Below are positions 30,234 to 38,448 of a stretch of DNA of 38,448 nucleotides, piece by piece. The stretch spans positions 1 to 38,448 of the forward strand of contig AJWJ01000205.1 in NCBI GenBank assembly GCA_000277445.1. The letters are read 5' to 3'. The translations under genes and the position numbers were made by a program. Source of the DNA: Polysphondylium violaceum (Eukaryota > Evosea > Eumycetozoa > Dictyosteliales > Dictyosteliaceae). Each line of letters begins with the position of its first letter. Position 1 is the first letter of the stretch. The notes beneath the pieces are model-generated. The model worked only from the letters and a program-made list of their open reading frames with translations. It searched no databases and had not been told where the DNA came from.

Positions 30234-33200
30234 TTATTTCAATAAAAACTCTTGTTTAATGGTCCATCGTTTAGTTTGTTTGCTAAATTCCGACACACTC
30301 TTTAATAGACTACGAAAGAGAGGGGCTTGCTCTTCGGTGATCACCAACGAGAAATTATTTATAATGGTTTGAGTTGTAACAGATCCACCCTTGGACATAA
30401 TAAAATTAAATATAGTTTCAATAATTTCAGAAGGATTCAATCCACCAAACAATGTTTTGGCAGTTTCTTCATCCTCCTGATTCAATTGTGATAATATTTT
30501 AGCTGATGAGAATTTGTTATTCTGATTATTATTATTTTGATTATTATTGTTTTGAATATTAAAACTATTATTTAATTGATTATTGGAGAGGGCGGTTGGA
30601 TGTAATGTTTCATTGTTATCGGTGATATTCGATAGTTTAGATTTATTACCAAATCTACCCTTACTTATTTTCTCGGTGACTTGATTGGGATCTACGGCGA
30701 TGGTTGGGGCACCAGCTGCACCACTTCTGCCAGTCCATGTTGGTATGAATTGATTCTTTTGCTTCTCCATAGCATCTCTAGATTTCTTTAGAGCGTCGAC
30801 AGCCTTGGATGCGATTTTATCAGCCTCGTGTACCAATAACGAGTGTTCAGGTCCTGATGCTTGAGCGAGAATCGAGTCATGTCGAAGCGCACTCATCAAT
30901 CCCTCTTTTTCAAACAAAGCTTTCAAAATATAAGAATCATCACCATCGTCTTGCTTCTTATCCTGTACTTCTTGTTGCTGTTCATTTGTTTTATCATCCA
31001 TTTGAATAAATGTATTTTTACCATTATTGTTATTATTAACATCTTTATCATCTTTCATGTGTTCTGGCAAGATTTCAGAATTTGAGCCAGAAAAGATATC
31101 ACCCGTTTCTGAGCCTTTGACATTCTTGGAATAGGTGAAAAGGTCTTTAAAGTGCTTGGTTTTAAAGAATCGCTTTTGACGGGGATCCTTGAGAATCTTG
31201 TTTGTCAAAAACTGTTTGTAAATTTGACGATGATAGATCTTTTCCTCAATGGTGCCCAAAGTGATGAGACGGTAGATTGTGACTGCTCTCTTTTGACCGA
31301 TTCTATAGACTCTTTCACGGGCCTGGGCGTCGGTGGACGGGTTCCAGTCGGGATCAAAGAGAATGACACGGTTGGCACCCGTGAGATTTAATCCAAAGCC
31401 ACCGACTTTGGTGGTGAGTAAAAAGATAAAGAGATTGGGATCCATGTTGAACTGCTCGACGAGTTCCTGTCGACGTTTGACTGAGGTGTTGCCATCCATT
31501 CTCAGATACTGAAACTGGGTATTGACCCTGATAAAGTCTTCGATAATGTCGAGGATCTGGCGAGTCTGGCAAAAGAGGAGCACTTTGTCGCCTTGACGAT
31601 GCCACATGGGCAGGATTTGCTCGACCACTTTGAGCTTGGCCGATCGCTCAATGTTGCCATAGTCCTCGGGATGCTCTTCGTCGTCAATGTCTTTGTGGAG
31701 GATATCGGGGTGGTTGCAAATCTTTTTGAGGATATCAATGGCGTACAGTAGGTTCTTTCTGCCCTCGAGCACCGACTTGGCGTCATTCGAGTCGAGAAAC
31801 TCTAAATACAGCTTCTCTTGGAGATCGGTGAGCGGACACATGAGCACCTGCTCGTTCTTGGAGGGGAGCGACTTGAGCACGTCACTCTTTACTCTACGCA
31901 ACATGTAGGGCGAGATAATATCTCTGAGGGCGACTGCGCACTTGTATGCCGCTTGCACCTGGATGGGCGAGGCATTAGAGAAGCCTCCCAGGCCAATGGG
32001 CACAGAAAACTCGGTTTGAAAGATAGGCAATGTGCCCAGTTTGCCAGGAAACACAAAATCAAAGAGAGACCAAAGCTCAGTGAGTTTGTTTTGAATGGGT
32101 GAGCCAGAGAGAATGATTCTGTGGCTTGTTTGAAACTGTTTGCACGACAGAGTGATTTCCGAATCGGGGTTCTTGATCTTGTGACCCTCGTCCAAGATGA
32201 CATACTCCCAGTGATGGGCAAGCAAGAGATCTTGGTTGAGTCTTACAGCATCATAGGTAGTGAGCAAAATGTGGCCACGAGAGGCAATTTTGGCCACAAT
32301 GTCTTTTTTTGAGCCCTGTGTTGTGCCGCTAGAGTGAAACAAACCAACACGAAAAGGGGGCCACCATTTGTGAAACTCTTTGACCCAATTGGAGAGCAAT
32401 GTTGCCGGTGCGATAATCAGAGCTGGGCCGCCAAGGAGTTTGCTATTGTGAAGAGATGCTAAAAACGATATGATTTGAATGGTTTTACCAAGCCCCATTT
32501 CATCACCAACCACACCACCGGCCTCTTGACTGTGAAGCTCCCATAGCCAACGAACGCCTGTCACTTGGTATTCAAAGAGCTTTCTATAGATTTCATAGGG
32601 AATCTTGAACTGATCATCAATGGCATAATCTTCCCCATAGATATCGTCGTCTTCATCCAACCCTTTTTCCAACTCTTCCATATCTTCCTCTTGTACAAGT
32701 TCATTTTCATCTTGATCACCAAGTGTTGGGTCGAGTGCTGCCTGAGTTTCTATTTTATCAATATCCAAATCATCACCATCATCTTCATCAGCTTGATTGG
32801 TAGTTTCATTCATCTTTTTAATGATTTCAAGTCTCTTGAGATAAGACATCTTCTTAGATCTTTCAATTAATTTCTTTTGTTTCCATAATCCAAATCTTTG
32901 TTGATAATTAGCTTCAATACCATCATCTGCCCATCTTTCTTTATGAATATCAATTTTAGAATCTGATTCAATTTCCTCTTCCTCATCCTCTTCTTGTTCC
33001 TCTTCTTCTTGATCATCACCATTATTTAATTTACTCTTTCTTTTAAGTCTTCCTTTACCTTTTTTGCTTTTCTTTTTAAATACCATTTCTATATCCTCTT
33101 CATCATCTTCTTCCTGTTCCTCCTCTGAATTATAATCGGTATCGTTGTCATTAATTTGTTCTTCTTCCTCTTCTTCTTCTTGTTCCTCTTCTTCTTGCTC

Positions 33201-34536
33201 TTCAGTATCTACATTTACATCTTGTTGTTCTTCTTGTAAATGCTTTAATCTTTTCAATCTAGATGTTGTAATAGTTGGCATTGTAAATGATTCATATTGA
33301 TTTCTAGACTTTCTTTTGTTTGTGGATGTGGTACTTGTTGTTGTGGTTGTAGTCGTTGTTTTTTTAGCTGTTGGTTCATTTAAATATAAATCTTGATCTT
33401 GATCATCGTCATCATGATAATCTTGATCGACAACTGTGTCATCTAAATCATCCAAATCATTATAAAATGAAGGTGTAGTTGGTTTAGTTGATGGTCTAAT
33501 TCTATTATATTTTGCCATCTTTAGTTGTCTTTTCTTTTCTCTTTCATTTAATTCTTTAAACTTCTTTTGTTGAAATCTACTCTTTTTCTCTTTCTCTACA
33601 TCAAATCTATTTACAGTTCTAGTTGTTGTTGTGACTTTACCATTTACATCGGTAGTGGTTGTAGTAATTTGGTGTTTATCAGTTGGTGGTATATCATCCA
33701 ATAATATCGTCTTTTTACCTGTACCTCTATTAGATAGATAGGATATAGGATAGATATACATTAATATCAACACTATAAACAACTACACGCCACCTATACA
33801 TACTTTGCTGGTAAATTTGAAAAAGGAGTAATTTTACCAGTTCTGATTAACCTTTCTCTTTCAGTTTCTTTGTTATCTTGATTCGTACTAAAGCCAAATG
33901 CTTGGTCAAATAAACTAGGTAATGGAGCACTACCATTATCATTGTTCTTGCTACTAGATGCACTACTAAAGCCATTCATCACACTACTCTGTCTAGCTTG
34001 TTGGCCCTTGATTACATTCATACGATGTTCACGCTCCTTAATCAAATCATTCTTTTTCTTGTTCAAGAGATCGGTGATTGTCTTTTGTTCGGTTTTCAAT
34101 TCCTGTAATCTCTTTTTCTTTATACTGACCATAACCAATAGACTGCTCTTTACATCCTGTGTCATATCTTTTGACAACGATATATCTCTTTCATTGTTTT
34201 TATATAAAAATGTTTCTACCTCTTCCATCTCACTTGTTATTCTCTTTAATCTCTTTTCAGACTCTTTTATATCATTCTCTTTAATCTCTGTATTAATCTT
34301 ATTCAATACCCTAGATTCTACATCATTTGAATTTATAGATTGCACACCCAATTTAGCTAATGCTGCATTACTATTATTGTTACTATTACTATAACCATTA
34401 CTATTGGGTGGTTTCTGAAATGCTGTTGTAGCAGGTCTTTTAAAACCCGATGTTTTTATATTACTCATACTATTGGTTCTATTATTACTATTATTGAATC
34501 TATTATTCATATTTGTATTAATGTTTCTGTTCATAC

Positions 34537-34617
<81 letters not shown>

Positions 34618-34774
34618 TATTATTATTATTCATACTATTGTTGTTATTATTATTCATATCATTGTTATTATTTGCTTGACCCCATGTTGTATTTCTATAT
34701 GTATTGCTATTGTTGTTATTACTATTATAGTTATTATTGTTATTATTACTATTACTATTATAGTTATAACTCAT
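30234..34774 (-). CDS. ercc6: Cockayne syndrome B / ERCC6 (Rad26) SNF2-family ATPase
   Basis: Two exons, 33804-34774 and 30234-33726, give 1487 aa; the intron is 77 bases. CSB is a DNA-dependent SWI2/SNF2 translocase that acts with RNA polymerase II in transcription-coupled repair. Seen: exon 1 is an Asn-rich low-complexity region, then a coiled-coil-like basic segment ending in the CSB N-terminal motif LIRTGKITPF. Exon 2 has acidic and Lys-rich disordered blocks, then a helicase core from about residue 699: LFEYQVTGVRWLWELH, Walker A DEMGLGKT near 736, DEGH near 835, SGSPIQN, VGGFGLNLTGANRV, and motif VI QARERVYRIGQKR near 1130. Then YHRQIYKQFLTNKILKDPRQ follows, and a C-terminal part with SALRHDSILAQASGPEHSLL, FIPTWTGRSG and a winged-helix-like end. 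These are CSB-specific rather than RAD54 or INO80. The ATG at 34774 sits 2 bases after a CAG that looks like an acceptor, so a 5' UTR intron is possible. Confidence 0.93.
34538..34613 (-). repeat. ATT/AAT microsatellite coding an Asn homopolymer in CSB
   Basis: An unbroken run of about 25 AAT codons (plus-strand ATT) encodes consecutive Asn in exon 1 of the CSB gene, followed by a Ser codon and more Asn. Further Asn-rich DNA flanks it on both sides. Polymorphic length is expected for dictyostelid trinucleotide runs. Confidence 0.85.
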
Positions 34775-35124
34775 ATCTGCGAAACAATAACAAAAAGACT
34801 AAATTTTCTAAAAAAATGTGAAAAATTTTTTAAAAACGTGATTTTCATTTTTTCCAAGAAAAACACTTTAAATGTGCCCAAATCAAACAAAAACGTGTGA
34901 ACATGGGAGGGGGAAACGGTGTGCTGTTTAATTTTACAATAAAAAGGTTATTTCATCTCTTTTTCATTTTATTTATTACTATTGTACTGTATAAGCAGTC
35001 ATGTGTTTCTGACTGGTCTATCGGTGTTGTATAATGTCATACAATTGTAAATATGCGGTGTCTATAACAATGAATAAAACGATAGCAATAGAAATACACC
35101 AATTAGGAAATTAAAAGGCGTAAT
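34775..35124. other. Spacer between CSB and the small Cys-rich gene
   Basis: AT-rich near CSB (A and T homopolymers at 34800-34860). A 43-codon plus-strand ORF at 34903-35034 with a predicted TM segment starts MGGGNG (see findings). No RNA gene recognised. Confidence 0.4.
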
Positions 35125-35406
35125 TCATGATCTTGGGCAAACACATCTGTCGGCGACTGGGACATCTGCTAAACAAGCTTCAATATGTTGACCACAACCT
35201 AGAGTATGAGTATACAATATGATGAGTATTTGTCTATGTATCGATATTATATGACACAACACAACACAAGCTACCATCCCTCTAAATACAATATTGCGTA
35301 TTTAAAGACACCAAATCTATCATCACAAATACCAAATAACCACGCAAGATTACTTACCAGCCCAGGTTGGTTTAGTACATTTAGAACAGCTGACTTTTTT
35401 ACACAT
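35125..35406 (-). CDS. Hidden small Cys-rich (probable zinc-binding) protein, 40 aa
   Basis: Two exons, 35358-35406 and 35125-35198, joined by a 159-base intron (GTAAGT donor, CTAG acceptor). Seen: MCKKVSCSKC at the start, KPTWAGCGQHIE across the splice junction, then LADVPVADRCVCPRS. Metal-ligand candidates are C2, C7-x2-C10, C18, H21, C25, C35 and C37. From memory, a widespread family of tiny proteins has the same pattern (C-x2-C, then T-W-x-G-C-G-x-H, a short helix, then V-P and a final R-C-x-C). That resemblance, plus correct splice signals, frame continuity over the junction and an A-rich start context (AAAATG), makes the gene convincing despite its size. Function is unknown in the family as far as I know. 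A long open frame on the other strand is an artefact of the intron. Confidence 0.8.
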
Positions 35407-36210
35407 TTTAAAACAATAACAATCAGATAATATATGTAGCGAGACGAAAGATATTTAATTAATTGATTCTTGAGATCATGCACACAAACAAGCCCTTTAA
35501 ACAATTTTTAAAAAAATGAAAAAAAATAGAAAAAAATAAAATAAATAAAATTTCGGTTGTGGAATATGAAACGACCTTCCATCCACCTCCAGACACCACT
35601 CGTGGTGTTCGATAAACTAATCGAATCATTGTTTACTGTTTATATATTTATTATTGTCATTAGATATTATAAATAAAATTTAAACAACCACCAGGGACAA
35701 GAGTGATAACCTTCACGCTCAAACAAGCCTCCAAGTTTTTAGAGATTAACACACTCACACACAAACACAAATGATTAGTGATTGTTTTGGGATGTGTGGG
35801 AGTCTTGATATTTTCTCAAAAAAACAAATACACACCACAATGGGGAAAAAAATGAGTAAAAAATTCTACCCTTTTTCAAAGGAACAAAAGGTTGATTTAA
35901 TTTAATTAACTCTTTGTATTGACAAGTAATCATTTTGTTAAATAATCACCTGTAGAGATATTTATAAATAAATATCTGCTGATATAATACATATACCCTA
36001 TCACTCAAACAATCGACGACTTCACAATCTAACCTAAAGTTCGTTTTTTTTCATTCGTTTCTAGGTTTTTTTTTTTTAAAAACTTTTTTTGTATTTTTTT
36101 TGCAATTTTTTTTCAATTCCTTTTGTCGAGAAGGCTCTTCAAAATTCTTTTCGTTTTTTTTTTTTTTCTTTTGTATTGTGTACCATATATATACATTATA
36201 ATATTATAAA
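35407..36210. other. Spacer between the small Cys-rich gene and LysRS
   Basis: No gene firmly supported. The minus strand at 35459-35629 has a 56-codon ORF (MIRLVYRTPRVVSGGGWK..., then A/T-rich low complexity) that could be a short exon, but nothing supports it. A hairpin ACACCAC/GTGGTGT lies at 35594-35609. CA-rich repeats lie at 35750-35770. The LysRS leader has T tracts and TATATATA at 36186-36193. Confidence 0.4.
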
Positions 36211-38100
36211 ATGACTACTCCAGCCCCAGCTAAACCAGCTGCTAAATCGTAAGTAATTGAATGATTACAGTGATTACAGTGATATGAATGAATGCAATGG
36301 GAGATTTCGATATTATAACATGATCTCAATTCACTCAATTCAATCCTCAAGAGGCTTTAAAATGATTAAATTATTAATATATCTTTTTTTTTACTCTTTT
36401 TTTTTTTTAAAAAAAAAATTTTAAATCTAAAAATATATGTTATCTTAATATATATCTAAATATATATATCTTAAAAATATGAATTACATATATATAGAGC
36501 TGCTAAAAAAGTAGATGAAGAAGATTTTGATCCATCTATGTATTTAGAAAATCGTAAAAAACAATTAAGTGATCCAGAAATTGGAGTTAACCCATGGCCA
36601 CATAAATTCAATGTCACCCATGCACTTCCAAAATTTGTTGAAGAGTTCTCTAGCATTCAAAAAGAAGATCCACCCTCCACTACAGTTGTTTCTATTGCTG
36701 GTCGTGTTTTAAGCAAAAGATCAGCTGGTGCTGGTTTAGTTTTCTATGATATCACTGGTGAATTCAACAAGGTTCAAGTTTTGGTCAACAAACGTTTATA
36801 TGCTAGTGAAGAAGCCTTTGTTAAAATCAATGGTCTCTTACGTAGAGGTGATATTATTGGTGCCACTGGTAATGCCGGTCGTAGCAAAACTGGTGAACTC
36901 AGTTTATTTGCTACCGAAATCGTTTTATTGTCACCATGTTTACACATGCTTCCAAAGGCCACCTCTGGTCTCACTGACCCAGAAACTCGTTTCCGTCAAA
37001 GATATTTGGATATGATTGTCAACGAAAACGTCAAAAAGAACTTTATCATTAGATCCAAGGTCATTCAAGGTGTTAGAAAATATTTAGACAACATGGGCTT
37101 TATTGAAGTCGAAACTCCAATGATGAACATGATTGCCGGTGGTGCCGCTGCCAAACCATTCACCACCCATCACAACGCCTTGAAATTGGATCTCTTTATG
37201 AGAATTGCCCCAGAGCTCTATCTCAAACAATTGGTTGTCGGTGGTATGGATCGTGTCTATGAAATCGGTAAACAATTTAGAAACGAAGATATCGATCACA
37301 CTCACAATCCAGAATTTACCACCTGTGAATTCTATATGGCCTACGTCGATTATAACGATCTCATGACTCTTACTGAAAACCTCGTCAGTCAAATTGTCAT
37401 GGACATCCACGGTTCCAACAAAATCAAATATCACCCAGAAGGTCCAAAAGGCCCAGAAATTGAAATCGATTTCACCACCCCATGGAGACGTATTGATATG
37501 ATTGCCGATTTAGAGAAAATCATTGGTGAAAAGATCCCAACCCCATACAGCTCTGAAGAAACTCGTCAATTTTTAATCAAAACTTGCAGAGAACACAAAG
37601 TTGAATGTTCAGCTCCACACACTACTGCCCGTCTTTTGGATAAATTGGTTGGTCACTACTTAGAAGTCCAATGTGTCAATCCAACATTCATTATCAATCA
37701 CCCAGAAATCATGAGTCCATTGTCCAAATACCACAGATCCATCCCAGAGTTGACTGAAAGATTTGAATTGTTCATCAACACCAGAGAAGTTTGCAATGCC
37801 TACACTGAATTGAATAATCCATTTGTACAACTTGAAAGATTTGAAGAACAAGCCAAAGCCAAAGCTATGGGTGACGATGAAGCTCAATTGATTGATACCG
37901 TTTTCACTACCTCTTTGGAATATGGTCTTCCACCAACTGGTGGTTGGGGTTTTGGTATTGATAGATTTGCCATGTTGATGTCTGACACTTATAATATTAA
38001 AGAAGTTATTCTCTTCCCAGCTATGAAACCAGTTGTTGAAGCTACCCCTGCCAAACCAACTACTCCAGCTGCCGTTGCTGAACAACCAAAATCAAATTAA
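36211..38100 (+). CDS. lysS: Cytosolic lysyl-tRNA synthetase (class II)
   Basis: Two exons, 36211-36248 and 36498-38100, give 546 aa. It charges tRNA-Lys. Seen: a short Ala/Lys N-terminal extension interrupted by the intron; the OB-fold anticodon domain ([39 protein letters not shown]); motif 1 region [20 protein letters not shown]; motif 2 [33 protein letters not shown]; and motif 3 [16 protein letters not shown]. The intron (36249-36497) has a T-run/A-run hairpin. Codon use is biased to GGT, GTC, ATC, CGT and CCA, as expected for a highly expressed gene. Upstream ATG context AAAATG. The minus-strand open frames inside this gene are shadows of that bias. Confidence 0.96.
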
Positions 38101-38349
38101 TAATAAAACAAAAAAAAAAGACAAAAGAATCCATTTATTATTATTAAAAAGAAACATACCATCGTTAGTATTATTGTTGAGTTGTGATTGAATCGAAGGC
38201 TTCTCACTGGATGTTGGAGGAATTAATTGAAATAGTGGTTTCCTGAAAAAGGTTGTGAATCTTTTACAGAGGGACCAATCATTTTACTTTTTTATATTAG
38301 ATCTGTTGTTATATAAAATTTTCTAGTTTTTTTCAAAAAATATCACAAA
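38101..38349. other. Spacer between LysRS and tRNA-His
   Basis: LysRS 3' UTR first. On the minus strand 38160-38241 is open, with an acceptor-like CAG and a GTATGT donor (see findings), but no start or partner exon is visible. The upstream flank of the tRNA is A/T-rich. Confidence 0.35.
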
Positions 38350-38420
38350 GCCGTGATCGTATAGTGGTAGTATACAGCATTGTGGCTGCTTTGGCCCAGG
38401 TTCGATTCCTGGTCGCGGCA
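38350..38420 (+). tRNA. tRNA-His: tRNA-His (GTG anticodon)
   Basis: 71 bases. Acceptor stem GCCGTGA / TCGCGGC with one T-G pair, discriminator A at 38420. D stem 38359-38362 with GTAT at 38370-38373. Anticodon loop TTGTGGC at 38380-38386 with GTG at 38382-38384. T arm CCAGG/CCTGG around TTCGATT. The closing pair of the anticodon stem (C38375-T38391) is a mismatch. A TTTT terminator at 38424-38427 follows. Internal B box GGTTCGATTCC at 38399-38409. An encoded G-1 is not present, as in other eukaryotes, where it is added later. Confidence 0.93.
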
Positions 38421-38448
38421 CTCTTTTGTCTATTTTCTTCATTTGTCA

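Noticed and set aside
31152-32102. Several plus frames (31152-31391, 31687-31908, 31818-32102) antisense to CSB
   Set aside because: Sit in the GC-rich dome of the helicase core, where stops are rare.
34473-34679. 68-codon Leu-rich plus frame
   Set aside because: Antisense of the Asn-coding ATT repeats in CSB.
37660-38085. 141-codon minus frame in LysRS, with 37084-37434
   Set aside because: Antisense shadow of biased codon use; Trp/Phe-rich composition typical of antisense.

Overview
The window is nuclear DNA of a dictyostelid social amoeba. The signs are very AT-rich intergenic DNA, short introns (mostly 60-110 bases) with GTAAGT/GTATGT donors, A-rich start contexts, homopolymeric Asn and Gln tracts, and dictyostelid-type families (ComC-like adhesion proteins, Stealth phosphotransferases). 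Many exon cores are clearly GC-richer than is usual for D. discoideum, so a more basal or GC-richer species is likely. I cannot name it from sequence alone.

Layout. 1-10.4 kb: three nearly identical stand-alone thioester-reductase-like genes (353-1552 minus, 6709-7908 plus, 8355-9551 minus). Between the first and second copies lie three housekeeping genes: PRPF4 (U4/U6 snRNP), SEM1/DSS1 (proteasome lid and other complexes) and a TMEM33/Pom33 family ER membrane protein. Copies 2 and 3 form a large inverted repeat. All three copies share upstream promoter modules, and their distal flanks are mosaics of common blocks. 10.5-13.5 kb: a JMJD7-type JmjC hydroxylase and the proteasome lid subunit PSMD11/Rpn6. 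13.7-17.1 kb: a tandem pair of Stealth-type sugar-phosphate transferases. 17.7-19.8 kb: SRP68. 21.2-23.3 kb: an SLC44/CTL transporter. 23.6-25.3 kb: a DMT/EamA transporter. 25.5-29.9 kb: a 1400-residue ComC-like surface protein. 30.2-34.8 kb: the Cockayne syndrome B (ERCC6) ATPase. 36.2-38.1 kb: cytosolic lysyl-tRNA synthetase. 38.35 kb: tRNA-His(GTG).

All spliced gene models were assembled by hand from splice signals, frame continuity and remembered family sequences. Exon coordinates are given in each entry.

The most useful new items are: (1) a two-exon gene for a 40-residue Cys-rich, probably zinc-binding protein at 35125-35406 (minus), hidden in apparently empty DNA; (2) the reductase triplication, with its inverted duplication, shared promoter modules and trapped housekeeping genes; (3) sharply bounded GC-rich domes inside long exons; (4) a shared promoter layout in the two proteasome genes; and (5) several micro-ORF candidates. 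Apart from the protein translation, ribonucleoprotein and proteasome housekeeping genes, no operon-like logic links the genes. The lineage-specific part is the reductase cluster, the Stealth pair and the ComC-like gene.
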